Source of the DNA: Mycolicibacterium agri
GTDB taxonomy: Bacteria > Actinomycetota > Actinomycetes > Mycobacteriales > Mycobacteriaceae
Assembly (NCBI RefSeq): GCF_002553505.1
Contig: NZ_PDCP01000005.1
Location: 62,001-126,000 of the forward strand
DNA: 64,000 bases
Direction of reading: 5' to 3'
In this document: positions 10,211-18,665 of the stretch, in pieces
Layout of the letters: each line of letters opens with the position of its first letter
Position numbering within the stretch: the first letter of the stretch is position 1
Notes under the pieces: model-generated
What the model was told of the DNA's origin: nothing
What the model saw: the letters and a program-made list of their open reading frames with translations, nothing else
Databases searched by the model: none
Program-made: the position numbers and the translations under genes

Positions 10211-10358
10211 GACCGTGGCTGGGCCGGCTCGTCCGGCCCTATCACCTCACCTTATCGCCCCCATCGCCGATGGCTGTAGTCGGCCGCGATGACCTCTGGG
10301 GTGTCGAGTGTTCACTTTCGCAGCGGCATCAGCCGCACAGGCAAGAAAGGAAACGACT

Positions 10359-10841
10359 ATGACAACTCCTCGAAACGCGGCGGTGCGCCGGCTTGCCGAT
10401 ATCTCCACTGTCGACGCTGTCGCCTCCGTGCTGGCCCGCTACGGGCTGGTCATCGTCATCGGTTGGATCGGCGTTTTGAAGTTCATGAATTTCGAGGCGC
10501 ACCAGATACAACCGTTGGTCGCCAACAGCCCGTTCATGGGATGGCTGTATTCCATCTTCTCGGTCAACGTGTTCTCGGCGCTGTTGGGCGTCTTCGAAGT
10601 GACTGCGGCGGTACTGCTTGCCGTCAAGCCGCTCGCGCCCAAAGTGTCGATCGTGGGCAGCCTGATGGCCATCGTGTTGTTCGTCGCGACCGTCAGCTTC
10701 CTCTTCACCACACCGGGCGTCAGTGAGCCTGCCGGTGGCGGGTTTCCAGCGCTGTCGCTCACGGGTGAGTTCCTGCTGAAGGACATCCCGCTGCTGGGCC
10801 TGTCGTTCTGGACGCTGGCAGACGCCATGCGCGCTAGTTGA
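10359..10841 (+). CDS. DUF417 family inner-membrane protein (RclC/YkgB-like)
   Basis: A 160-residue integral membrane protein with about four hydrophobic segments (around residues 24-42, 62-85, 95-115 and 135-152). The YGLVIVIGWIGVLKFMNFEA and QPLVANSPFMGWLYSIFS segments match the DUF417 family. In E. coli the RclC member of this family takes part in reactive-chlorine resistance; the biochemical role is not established. The ATG at 10359 follows AAGGAAA; an upstream in-frame start at 10308 lacks a signal. It is divergent from the LysR regulator, which may respond to the same stress. Confidence 0.82.
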   Translation: MTTPRNAAVRRLADISTVDAVASVLARYGLVIVIGWIGVLKFMNFEAHQIQPLVANSPFMGWLYSIFSVNVFSALLGVFEVTAAVLLAVKPLAPKVSIVGSLMAIVLFVATVSFLFTTPGVSEPAGGGFPALSLTGEFLLKDIPLLGLSFWTLADAMRAS

Positions 10842-10858
10842 CCTTCCCGCCGCGCTGA

Positions 10859-10881
10859 CTTTCCCCGCTCGCGAGGGAAAG
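10859..10881. terminator. Possible bidirectional terminator hairpin
   Basis: CTTTCCC (10859-10865) and GGGAAAG (10875-10881) form a 7-bp stem with a 9-nt loop in the 50-bp gap between the converging DUF417 gene and the acyl-CoA synthetase operon. There is no T-run, which is usual for mycobacterial terminators. Support is positional only. Confidence 0.4.
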
Positions 10882-10891
10882 GGAAAGTGGG

Positions 10892-12412
10892 TCAGGCCCG
10901 GCGGACCTGGTGTTCCAGCATCGCCCGCAAAGCCCTGATGTCGGGCTTGCCGGTTCCGCCGCGGGGTATGGCGTCGTCGGAGTCGACGAGCAGCCACACG
11001 GTGGGGACTTTGAAGGCGCTCAGCCGTTTTCGCGCAGCAGCCCGTAGCGCCTCGACGGACTCGCCGCCGACCACCACTGCGCCCACCGCGCCCGACACCT
11101 CGGTGACGAACGTGTTTTGCACACCATCGATGCCGCGCAACGCCTGCTCGACCTCGCTGGGGTAGACGGTGGCACCGCTGACCTTGAACATGTCATCGGA
11201 TCTGCCGTGGTAGAACAGGAAGCCGTCGCCGTCGAGGTGTCCGAGGTCGCCGGTGGGGTAGTAGCCGTCGGGGGTGAAGACCTCTTCGCGGCTGCGCCTG
11301 CAGATGCCGCGCAGCGTATTCGGCCCACGGATCTGGATCATCCCGACGATCCCCGGCGGAGCCGGGTCACCGGTCTCGGTGTCGACGATGCGAACCTCGG
11401 TGCCGGCGAACGGCTTTCCGCAGCTGCCCCACGCCGGCCGTGGCATGTCGGTGTCGGCGGGGTAGCCACAGTAGGGGCCGAACGACTCCGTCATCCCGAA
11501 CAACTTGGCTCGCGCGCCCGGCTGGGCCCGTTGCGACGGCGGCAACAGCGCTTCAAGGCTGCCGGGCCGCAGCGCCGACAGATCCGCGCCGATCGATTCC
11601 GCTTGCCGGGCAACGGCTTCTGCTTGGTCGGGCCATCCGCGAAACAGCGTCACCCGTTCGCGCTCGAGCAATTTCAGCGTGGTTTCGGGCCGGGGTATCT
11701 CCTCGGTGATCAGCGTCGCGCCGGCCAGCAGGGCCGACAGTATGCCGCTGCCGAAGCCGCCCACCCAGAAGAACGGCATCGGCAGATACAGGCGGGTGTC
11801 GGCGTCGATGCACCGGGCGCCAAGACCGGCCCAGACCGCGCCCAGGGCATTGCGGTGCGAGTGGATGACGCCCTTGGGCGGCCCGCTGCTTCCCGACGTG
11901 AACACGACGGCCATGGTGTCGGCCGGGGTGACGGTCGCAGTGATGGCGTCGACGGCCGCGACCGCCGCGTCACTTGGTTCGGGCAACTGATCCGGTGTCC
12001 ACACACGCTGCAACGCAGGAAGATCCGCCGCAAGGTCGTATTCCGACAGGTCGTCGTGGTATCGGTGGCCGCGGAACTCCTCGACGGCGACCAGATGCTG
12101 GACAGACGCGACCCGCAGCTGCGCCACCAGTTCGCGCGGCGCCAGCAGGGTGCTCAGCGGCACCAAGACAGCGCCGATCCGCATCAGCGCCACCGCGGTC
12201 TGAACCCAGCGGACACCGTTGGGCATGATCAGGCCCACCCGGGTCCCCTTGGACACTCCGGCGTCGACGAATGCGGCGGCGATGGCGCGCGTCGTGGCGT
12301 CCAGTTCGGTGTAGCTGAGCCGCATGTGCCGATCGATCACCATCGGCTTGGGCCCGTACTCGTCGGCGCGGGCGCGCACCAATTGGTCGATGGTTGCCGG
12401 AAAGTCAGCCAT
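10892..12412 (-). CDS. AMP-dependent acyl-CoA synthetase (ANL superfamily), third of three
   Basis: A 506-residue ligase that activates a carboxylic acid through an acyl-adenylate to its CoA thioester. The ATP-binding loop VVFTSGSSGPPKGVIHSH, GMTESFGPYCG, YYPTGDLGHLDGDGFLFYHGRSDDM and the C-terminal catalytic Lys in IPRGGTGKPDIRAL are present. The start at ATG 12412 overlaps the stop of the preceding ligase by 8 nt; the open frame extends far upstream, but that part is the shadow of the previous gene. It is the last gene of a minus-strand operon with two other ligases and two crotonases. The substrate is unknown. Confidence 0.9.
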   Translation of the reverse strand: MADFPATIDQLVRARADEYGPKPMVIDRHMRLSYTELDATTRAIAAAFVDAGVSKGTRVGLIMPNGVRWVQTAVALMRIGAVLVPLSTLLAPRELVAQLRVASVQHLVAVEEFRGHRYHDDLSEYDLAADLPALQRVWTPDQLPEPSDAAVAAVDAITATVTPADTMAVVFTSGSSGPPKGVIHSHRNALGAVWAGLGARCIDADTRLYLPMPFFWVGGFGSGILSALLAGATLITEEIPRPETTLKLLERERVTLFRGWPDQAEAVARQAESIGADLSALRPGSLEALLPPSQRAQPGARAKLFGMTESFGPYCGYPADTDMPRPAWGSCGKPFAGTEVRIVDTETGDPAPPGIVGMIQIRGPNTLRGICRRSREEVFTPDGYYPTGDLGHLDGDGFLFYHGRSDDMFKVSGATVYPSEVEQALRGIDGVQNTFVTEVSGAVGAVVVGGESVEALRAAARKRLSAFKVPTVWLLVDSDDAIPRGGTGKPDIRALRAMLEHQVRRA

Positions 12413-13880
12413 CCAACACCGCCGCAAGACGTTGCATGTCCACCTTGCCGCTCGATCGCAGGGGTATGTCGGCAGGCGGGATCGCGACGATCCGCCTGGG
12501 GATCTTGTACGCCGACAGTTCCCGTTTGAGTTCGTGGCGCAGTGCCGCTTCGTCGATATCGGCGTCGGTGGCGAGCACCGCGACGACCGCCTGCCCGCGA
12601 TCGCGATCCGGGATGCCGAACACGTGCGCCGTCGCACCGGTGACGCGGGCGATCGCCTTCTCCACCTCGGCAGGCGCGACATTGGCCCCCGCGGTCTTGA
12701 TCAGCGAGCTGCGTCTGCCGAGGAAGTAGTAAAAGCCGTCGGCGTCGACGCGCACGAGATCGCCGGTGGGGAACCAGCCGTCGGCATCAAAACATTCCTC
12801 CCGGCTGTGCTTGTAATAGCCCGCCATGACGTAGGGCCCGCGGATGCACAGTTCGCCGTCCTCGTCGACCCTGGCCTCGAAACCCGGCGCCGGCTTGCCG
12901 AACGACCCGCGCCGGTGCTCGGGCTGGTCGGACTCATCGCCGCTGAGCAGCACGACGCTGCCGGCCTCCGTCATGCCCAGCATGTTGTGGCGCAACTCGG
13001 GGTCGGCCGGGCGCACCTCCGGCGCCATGATCGGGTACAGGTTGCCGCGCCGCATCGACGACAGATTCCGCGTGTGAATGCTTCGATGGCGGGCGAGATG
13101 TGCGATCCCGGTGACGAATCCGTTGGTGACAGTGGGCCGTTCGGCCTCGAGCAGATCCAGGGTGTCGGCGGCATCGGTGGCGTTGGAGCACACCAGCGTC
13201 GCTCCCGCGACAAGCGTGGCCAGCAGGCCGAAGGCGAAGCCGCCGATCCAGAAGAACGGGGAGTTGCAGAACAGCTTGTCGTCGGCGGTCAGTCCTCGGA
13301 TGGCGTTGAGATTGCGTTGATGCTCGAGCAGCGCGGCGTGCGTGTGCACCACGCCTTTGGGTGTTCCGGTCGAGCCCGAGGTGTAGATGATCGAGAGCGG
13401 GTCGCAGCCTTCGACATCGGCCTCCAGCGCGTGCAGTTGCCGCTCGTCGCAGGCGTCGTCGGGTTCGCGGTTGAGCAACACGTGCCGCAGCAGCGGGGCG
13501 TCGTCGCGTACGTCCGTGATCCGCTGGCGAAAGTCGTTGCTGCGGTATGAGTTCGCTGCCAAGAGAATGGCGACGTCGCTGTGGATGAGTTGCTCGCGAA
13601 GTTCGGGCGCGGTGGCGAACGTCGAAAACGGAACCACCACGGCACCGATTCGGGCCGCGGCCAACGTGCCGATGACAAGGTCCGCTCCGTTCGGATAGAG
13701 CAGCCCGACATGGGTGCCCTTCCCGGCGCCGAGTGCGACAATTCCGCGGGCCAGTTTCGCCGACCGGCGCTCGGCGTCGGCGTAGCTGAGGCGGTCGTCG
13801 TCACACACCAGCAGCGGGTGGTCACCTCGAGAATCCGTCTGCCGTCGCAACACCTCGACGACGGTGAACCGTTCACCCAT
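12405..13880 (-). CDS. AMP-dependent acyl-CoA synthetase (ANL superfamily), second of three
   Basis: A 491-residue acid:CoA ligase. The phosphate-binding loop is IIYTSGSTGTPKGVVHTH, followed by GMTEAGSVVLLSG, WFPTGDLVRVDADGFYYFLGR and the C-terminal lysine motif IPLRSSGKVDMQRL. Start and stop both overlap neighbouring ligase genes by 8 nt (ATGGGTGA at the start, ATGGCTGA at the end), suggesting fixed stoichiometry. It is clearly a paralogue of its two neighbours but is diverged in the acyl-binding middle region, so a different substrate or step is possible. Confidence 0.9.
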   Translation of the reverse strand: MGERFTVVEVLRRQTDSRGDHPLLVCDDDRLSYADAERRSAKLARGIVALGAGKGTHVGLLYPNGADLVIGTLAAARIGAVVVPFSTFATAPELREQLIHSDVAILLAANSYRSNDFRQRITDVRDDAPLLRHVLLNREPDDACDERQLHALEADVEGCDPLSIIYTSGSTGTPKGVVHTHAALLEHQRNLNAIRGLTADDKLFCNSPFFWIGGFAFGLLATLVAGATLVCSNATDAADTLDLLEAERPTVTNGFVTGIAHLARHRSIHTRNLSSMRRGNLYPIMAPEVRPADPELRHNMLGMTEAGSVVLLSGDESDQPEHRRGSFGKPAPGFEARVDEDGELCIRGPYVMAGYYKHSREECFDADGWFPTGDLVRVDADGFYYFLGRRSSLIKTAGANVAPAEVEKAIARVTGATAHVFGIPDRDRGQAVVAVLATDADIDEAALRHELKRELSAYKIPRRIVAIPPADIPLRSSGKVDMQRLAAVLDG

Positions 13881-15312
13881 TGCGGATTGCGCTCAGATCG
13901 GGTTTGCCGGACGGTGTCCGCGGGATGGACCCGACGATGGTGATCTCGGTCGGGATTTCGTAGCGGGCCAACCGGTTTCGTAGGAATGCCAGCAGGTCGT
14001 CGGCGTCGGTCGACGCGTCCTTGCGCAGCTCCACCACCGCGACGGGCGTCTCGCCGAGCCGGTCGTCGGGTCGACCGACGACGGCGGCGCCCTGCACGGC
14101 GGGATGGCTCTCCAAGGCGGCGCGCACATCGTCGGGCATCACCTTGAAGCCGCCGCGGATGATCGCCTGGTCGGCACGGCCGAGGATCCAGACGAAACCG
14201 TCTTCGTCGATGCGGGCCATGTCGGTGGTCCGCATCCAGTCGGCAGCCGGTCCCAGCTGAGGCGGTTTGACCTCGAGCAGACCGGGTTGATTGGGGCCCA
14301 GCGGGTTACCGTCGTCGTCGACCACCCGCAGTTGCGCGCCGGGGTTGGCGCGTCCGACGCTGCCTCGCTTGGTCTGCCAGTACTTCTGGTGGTCGGCCAG
14401 CGTCCAGCCCGCAACGCCGCCACCGAATTCCGTTGCCGCGTAGGAGGTGAGCACCGGAATTCCGAACGTCCGCTGGAAGGCGTCGGCGTCGTCGGCCGAC
14501 AGCGGGGCGGTGCCGGACGTGACGGCGCGGATGCTGCCGAGGTCTTCACGGGTCAGCGACGAGTGCAACACCATCCGCAGTGCGGCGGGCACCAGTGACA
14601 CCGCTCGCGGTCGATGCCTGCGCACGGCGTCGGCCCACTTGTCGAGTTCGAATCGCTCCAGGAGCACGAACGGCCGCGCATCGACGAGGCATTGCAGTAC
14701 CCGAAACACCCCGCCGATGTGCACCAACGGTGCGTTGACGATCGCCACGCCCTTGCGCACCGCGGTGGGGCCAGGGGAGCGATCCCACTCGATGCCCATC
14801 ACGCTGTGGGCGAGCATGTCGTAGGTGAGGTCGATCCGCTTGGGCGGGCCGGTGGTGCCGCTGGTCAGCATTCGGACCGCCACACCGGGGCGTTCGGCGG
14901 CGGCACCGTCTCCGGCAGACACCACGTGCGGAGGCGCGTCCAATGCTGAGACCGACAGCAGCCTCGAACCCGATTGAGGTGGCACAAGGTTCGTCAGATC
15001 ATCGGTTTCGCCGACGATGGCCGGCAGATCGAGCGCAGCGATGTCGGCCTTGGTGCGGTCGTCGCCGCGCGACGGGTTGATGACGACCACCGTTCCACCC
15101 GCCAACAGCACGCCGAGGAACGCGGCGACGAATGTCGGCCGGTTGCGCAGCAGGATGCCGACCTGGCAGCGGCCGTCGACCGTCGTCGCGATGTCACCGG
15201 CGAGCGCCGCAATCTGGCGGTAGGTGAACCACTGCCTGTCGTACTCGATCGCCGAGGCGTCCGGGGCCAGCTCGAGCACACCAGAGAGGCGCTGGCGCAG
15301 TGGGTGTTTCAT
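13873..15312 (-). CDS. AMP-dependent acyl-CoA synthetase (ANL superfamily), first of three
   Basis: A 479-residue acid:CoA ligase, slightly shorter than its paralogues. The ATP loop reads VRMLTSGTTGPPKRIDLTYD, with Arg where the family usually has Gly after PPK. SYAATEFGGGVAGW, MARIDEDGFVWILGRADQAI and a C-terminal IPRTPSGKPDLSAI follow. I place the start at ATG 15312, two bases after the stop of the upstream crotonase; the longer open frame upstream is a shadow of that gene. No strong ribosome site is visible, so it probably relies on translational coupling. It belongs to the operon 10892-17160. Confidence 0.88.
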   Translation of the reverse strand: MKHPLRQRLSGVLELAPDASAIEYDRQWFTYRQIAALAGDIATTVDGRCQVGILLRNRPTFVAAFLGVLLAGGTVVVINPSRGDDRTKADIAALDLPAIVGETDDLTNLVPPQSGSRLLSVSALDAPPHVVSAGDGAAAERPGVAVRMLTSGTTGPPKRIDLTYDMLAHSVMGIEWDRSPGPTAVRKGVAIVNAPLVHIGGVFRVLQCLVDARPFVLLERFELDKWADAVRRHRPRAVSLVPAALRMVLHSSLTREDLGSIRAVTSGTAPLSADDADAFQRTFGIPVLTSYAATEFGGGVAGWTLADHQKYWQTKRGSVGRANPGAQLRVVDDDGNPLGPNQPGLLEVKPPQLGPAADWMRTTDMARIDEDGFVWILGRADQAIIRGGFKVMPDDVRAALESHPAVQGAAVVGRPDDRLGETPVAVVELRKDASTDADDLLAFLRNRLARYEIPTEITIVGSIPRTPSGKPDLSAIRNG

Positions 15313-15314
15313 TA

Positions 15315-16109
15315 TCACCGAATCCGTGGTCGAGGCTTTGCGGCTCCGCCTTGCCTTGCGAGTTCGGCCGTCCCGATCGGGTTTCCCAGCCTGGTGTAGA
15401 TCAGGTTCTGCTCGAGCGCGGCGCGGTAGGGCTTGTCCAGCGATTCCCAGATCGCCTTGACGGTGCCTTGGGTCGCCGACGGCGGCTTCGCTGCGATGGT
15501 CGTGGCTATCGCGTGCGCGCGTGTCCACAGTTCGTCGCGGGACACCACTTCCGATACCAAACCCATGCGGAGCGCGGTGTCGGCGCCGACGCGTTCGTCG
15601 TTGCCCATCAGCGCGATTCGCAGGGTCTCGGCCAACCCGATGCGGCGCATCAGCCCGATCGGCTCGAGCGCACAGACCAGGCCGGCCGACACGTGGGAAT
15701 CGAAGAACGTGGCGTCGTCCGAGCAGATCACGACATCGGATTCATTGACGAAGTAGAACGCGCCCGCGGTGCAGATGCCCTGAACGGCGCACACCACCGG
15801 CTTCCACATCTTCTGCCACTTCGGGCTGAGCAGCTCACCGGGATCCTCGTGGTTCCACACGTTTTCGGGTTGCACGTAGGAGGACTTGACATCCAGGCCC
15901 GCGCTGAACGCCCGATCGCCCGCCGCGCGGAGCACCACCGCATGCACCGTTTCGTCAAGCTTGACGGCCCGCCAGGCGCGCGCCATCTCCTCGCACATGG
16001 TGCGGTTGAACGCGTTGAGCACGTCGGGGCGGTTCAACGTGATGGTGGCGACGTGGTCGTGGGCGTCGACGTCGAGAAGGATGGTTCCGAAGTTCATGGG
16101 GATGCTCAT
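15315..16109 (-). CDS. Enoyl-CoA hydratase/isomerase family protein (crotonase)
   Basis: A 264-residue crotonase: VATITLNRPDVLNAFNRTMC at the N-terminus, an oxyanion-hole segment AGDRAFSAGLDVKSSY, and a second oxyanion segment around VQGICTAGAFYFVNESDVVI. The place of the usual catalytic Glu pair is not clearly conserved, so it may be an isomerase, hydratase or another crotonase activity. The chosen ATG at 16109 overlaps the upstream crotonase stop (ATGA); in-frame ATGs at 16115 and 16121 are alternatives. It sits between a paralogous crotonase and three acyl-CoA ligases in one operon. Confidence 0.88.
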   Translation of the reverse strand: MSIPMNFGTILLDVDAHDHVATITLNRPDVLNAFNRTMCEEMARAWRAVKLDETVHAVVLRAAGDRAFSAGLDVKSSYVQPENVWNHEDPGELLSPKWQKMWKPVVCAVQGICTAGAFYFVNESDVVICSDDATFFDSHVSAGLVCALEPIGLMRRIGLAETLRIALMGNDERVGADTALRMGLVSEVVSRDELWTRAHAIATTIAAKPPSATQGTVKAIWESLDKPYRAALEQNLIYTRLGNPIGTAELARQGGAAKPRPRIR

Positions 16110-16918
16110 CGGCATTGCCATTTCGGTGCGCGCTTTTCGACGAAGGCCCTCGGCCCTTCGAGTGCGTCCTCGGTGTGCAGGTTGCGTTCGCGGAACGCCT
16201 CGGCGAGGATCTCGCCCTCGTGCAGCGGCAGGTCCAGTGTCTTGTGGATGGCCAGCCGGGTGCCGCGAACGGCCAGCGGAGCATTGGAATTCACCATGTC
16301 GGCGATTTCGTGGGCACGTTCCAGCAGTCGTTCGTGTTGCACGACCTCGCTGATCATGCCGAGTTCGTATGCCCGCTGTGCGTCCATCCGCTCGTGCTTG
16401 CCGGCCAAGGCCATGCGCAGCGCGATGTTGCGTGGCAGCACGCGAGCAAGCCGGACCATCTCGCGGCCGGCCACCAGCCCGATACTGACGTGCGGGTCGA
16501 AGAAGGTGGCCTTGTCGGAGGCGATGACGATGTCGCCCGTCGTGACCCAGTCCAGCCCTGCGCCGCAGCAGATTCCGTTGATCGCGGCCAGCACCGGTTT
16601 GGCCATCCGGCGAAACGGCGGGGTGCCCTCCTGTGGTGCCTCCCACTGGTCGTAGGTCGACAGGTAGGGCCGCTCGTTGATGACCTTGCCGTCCTCGGGG
16701 ATCTGCTTGGCGTCGGCGCCGGAGCAGAAGGCCCGGCCGTTGCCCGTGACGATGAGTAGCCACACGTTGTCGTCGTTCTCGGCTTCGTCGTAAGCGGCCC
16801 GCAACTCGGTGATCATGTACGGGCTGAGCGCATTGAGGGCCTCTGGACGGTTCAACGTGATGGTGGCCGTGTGCCCGTCGACCTCATAGGTGATGGTGTC
16901 ATACGACTTGCCGGCCAT
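16106..16918 (-). CDS. Enoyl-CoA hydratase/isomerase family protein (crotonase)
   Basis: A 270-residue crotonase with HTATITLNRPEALNALSPYM, the oxyanion-hole motif GNGRAFCSGADAKQIPE, a second one in INGICCGAGLDWVTTGDIVI, and a C-terminal ERNLHTEDALEGPRAFVEKR typical of the family. I chose ATG 16918 with GAAGGGA upstream. An ATG at 16951, in frame and overlapping the stop of the small crotonase-tail gene (ATGA), is a serious alternative and would add 11 residues. It would act on an unsaturated acyl-CoA made by the ligases downstream. Confidence 0.88.
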   Translation of the reverse strand: MAGKSYDTITYEVDGHTATITLNRPEALNALSPYMITELRAAYDEAENDDNVWLLIVTGNGRAFCSGADAKQIPEDGKVINERPYLSTYDQWEAPQEGTPPFRRMAKPVLAAINGICCGAGLDWVTTGDIVIASDKATFFDPHVSIGLVAGREMVRLARVLPRNIALRMALAGKHERMDAQRAYELGMISEVVQHERLLERAHEIADMVNSNAPLAVRGTRLAIHKTLDLPLHEGEILAEAFRERNLHTEDALEGPRAFVEKRAPKWQCR

Positions 16919-16947
16919 CGGCGTTCCCTTCGTCGAGCACGTGTCGG

Positions 16948-17160
16948 TCATCTGCCTTGGAACCCCGGCGCACGGCGCTGCTGGAACGCCGCAAGGCCCT
17001 CGTTGAAATCGGCCGTTCGGCAGGCGAGTTCGAGGTTGTGGAGCTGCTGGTTCACGGGCTGCGGAAGTGTCGCGTGCTGACCGTAATGGACGGCCTGCTT
17101 GGCCAGCCCGACCGCCACCGTGTGGGCGGCCACCGTGCCGTCGGCGTCGCCTTGACTCAC
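16948..17160 (-). CDS. Stand-alone crotonase C-terminal segment (70 aa), possible remnant
   Basis: The 70-residue product matches only the last part of an enoyl-CoA hydratase: VAVGLAKQAVHYGQ resembles the helix preceding the trimerisation tail, and LELACRTADFNEGLAAFQQ with RRAPGF is the classic crotonase C-terminus. The catalytic core is absent. It begins with GTG 17160 after AAGGGA at 8 nt and ends in an ATGA overlap with the next crotonase, so it looks translated and coupled. It could be a decayed gene or a retained small subunit; a similar but distinct tail gene lies at 23655. Confidence 0.6.
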   Translation of the reverse strand: MSQGDADGTVAAHTVAVGLAKQAVHYGQHATLPQPVNQQLHNLELACRTADFNEGLAAFQQRRAPGFQGR

Positions 17161-17185
17161 TGCCGGGGTCCCTTCTTGAGCCGTT

Positions 17186-17204
17186 TACGGATACCCATAC
17201 AGTA
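17186..17204. promoter_or_regulatory. Candidate TetR operator, site A
   Basis: TACGGATA-CCC-ATACAGTA has the same 8-3-8 layout as the perfect site at 39199-39217 and matches it at 12 of 16 arm positions. It lies between the ligase/crotonase operon (minus, from 17160) and the hotdog/GntR/crotonase operon (plus, from 17251), so one bound dimer could affect both. Confidence 0.55.
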
Positions 17205-17250
17205 GGCTAAACCATTACTATCCTATACAAAATAGAAAGGAAAGCCCGAT

Positions 17251-17904
17251 ATGGCGGACGGCGCGACAGCCCGGTTCGGTGAACAACCGCTGGAACAAAC
17301 CGTCGCCGCTGCGGGCGCGTTGCGACGCCTCGCGGGTCTGCTGTTGTCGCTGGAGCATCCGCACCCGACGGTCGACGCCATGCTGACCCAATTCGCGGAC
17401 TGGGAGAAGGAGTTGGCGGCCGCGGCCCCACCGGCCCTTTCTCCGCGGATGGGCGCCGACGGAGCCGACACGCAACGGGTTTACCTGTCCCATGCGTTTG
17501 ACATCGGGGCATACAACCCGTGCTTCCCCGAGTATCGCTTCGACCGACTCGATGCCGACTCCGCCGAGGGGCAGGTGATCTTCCCGGTCGTGTACGAGGG
17601 CCCGCCGGGCCTGGTGCACGGCGGATTTCTCGCGGTGTTCTTCGACTGCATCACCCAGCACCAGAACTGCGCCACCGAACTGTCGGGCAAAACCCGTTCG
17701 TTGAACGTGACATTCCGCAGGCCGACGCCCATCCTCACCGATCTGCGCTTCGACATCACCCGTACGCGAACCGACCGGGCGGTCACGTCAACGGCGCGGT
17801 TGCTGCTGGACGACGACGTGCTCTGCATCGGCGAGGCGAACACCCTGGCGTTGGAGCCCGACAAGCTCATCACCGCCAATTTCGGAAGGCGGCGGGAACG
17901 ATGA
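17251..17904 (+). CDS. Hotdog-fold thioesterase-like protein
   Basis: A 217-residue protein whose C-terminal two thirds (about 90-205) resemble the PaaI/4HBT hotdog fold: GPPGLVHGGFLAVFFDCITQ is the signature helix region, followed by LNVTFRRPTPILTDLRFD. Such proteins hydrolyse acyl-CoA thioesters, which could release CoA from dead-end intermediates. The N-terminal 80 residues are helical and unassigned. The stop overlaps the next gene's start by four bases. AAAGGAAAG before the ATG at 17251 is a good ribosome site. It is the first gene after the shared operator region. Confidence 0.78.
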   Translation: MADGATARFGEQPLEQTVAAAGALRRLAGLLLSLEHPHPTVDAMLTQFADWEKELAAAAPPALSPRMGADGADTQRVYLSHAFDIGAYNPCFPEYRFDRLDADSAEGQVIFPVVYEGPPGLVHGGFLAVFFDCITQHQNCATELSGKTRSLNVTFRRPTPILTDLRFDITRTRTDRAVTSTARLLLDDDVLCIGEANTLALEPDKLITANFGRRRER

Positions 17905-18665
17905 AGCTGCACGGCATCCGGCAACCGCGCGTCGCGGAAATCGTGGCGTCACGGCTGCGCGACGAAATCCTCTCCGGCCGTTTGAAAGAGGGCGATGTGC
18001 TGCCGTCCCAGGAGAGCCTGTTCCAGGAGTACGGTGTCAGCCCGCCCGCGCTGCGCGAAGCAATTCACATCCTGGAGACCGATGGGCTCATCTCGGTGCG
18101 GCGCGGCAACGTCGGGGGAGCGGTGGTCCGTCAGCCCTCGGCGGATCGCACCGCCCACATGATCAGCATGGTCCTGCAGACCCGCGGGTCGACACCCGCC
18201 GACGTCAGCGAGGCGCTGTTGCATCTCGAGCCGATCTGCGCGGGGATGTGCGCGTCGCGCCAGGACCGGATGACCGAAGTGGTCCCGTATCTGCAGGCCG
18301 AGATCGACTTACAGACCGAGCAATTGGAGGACTTGTCTCGCTACGTGCCCAACGCTCGACGTTTCCACGAAGCGTTGGTGTCACGGTGCGGCAACGAGCC
18401 GATGATTCTGTTGATCGGGTCGCTGGAGCTGATCTGGTCGGCGCACGAGTCGTCGGTCTGGAGCGATGACGACGTCAGTCACACGACCATGCGCGCCGCG
18501 CTGCGCGACCACCAGCGACTGCTCGATGCCATTCGAGAAGGCAACGCGGCGCGTGCCGTGCGGCTGGCATCCGATCACCTTGCGGCCGCCCGCCGCAACA
18601 CCCTTGCTGCCGGTGGGGAAAAAACCATTGAGGCGAAATTGATTTCGAGGAGTCCAGGACAATGA
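17901..18665 (+). CDS. GntR family regulator, FCD domain (FadR-like)
   Basis: A 254-residue regulator. The winged helix covers about residues 8-75 (VASRLRDEILSGRLKEGDV, LFQEYGVSPPALREAIHILE, GLISVRRGNVGGAVV), and a helical FCD domain fills about 90-235. ATG 17901 overlaps the stop of the hotdog gene and its own stop overlaps the crotonase start, so it is co-translated in the middle of a three-gene unit. It probably senses a CoA ester or acid from the local pathway. No operator could be assigned to it with confidence. Confidence 0.9.
   Translation: MKLHGIRQPRVAEIVASRLRDEILSGRLKEGDVLPSQESLFQEYGVSPPALREAIHILETDGLISVRRGNVGGAVVRQPSADRTAHMISMVLQTRGSTPADVSEALLHLEPICAGMCASRQDRMTEVVPYLQAEIDLQTEQLEDLSRYVPNARRFHEALVSRCGNEPMILLIGSLELIWSAHESSVWSDDDVSHTTMRAALRDHQRLLDAIREGNAARAVRLASDHLAAARRNTLAAGGEKTIEAKLISRSPGQ

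Noticed and set aside
17212..17230. Second operator-like sequence next to site A (TACTATCC-TAT-ACAAAATA)
   Set aside because: Matches the reference at only 9 of 16 arm positions; more likely ordinary A/T-rich promoter sequence.
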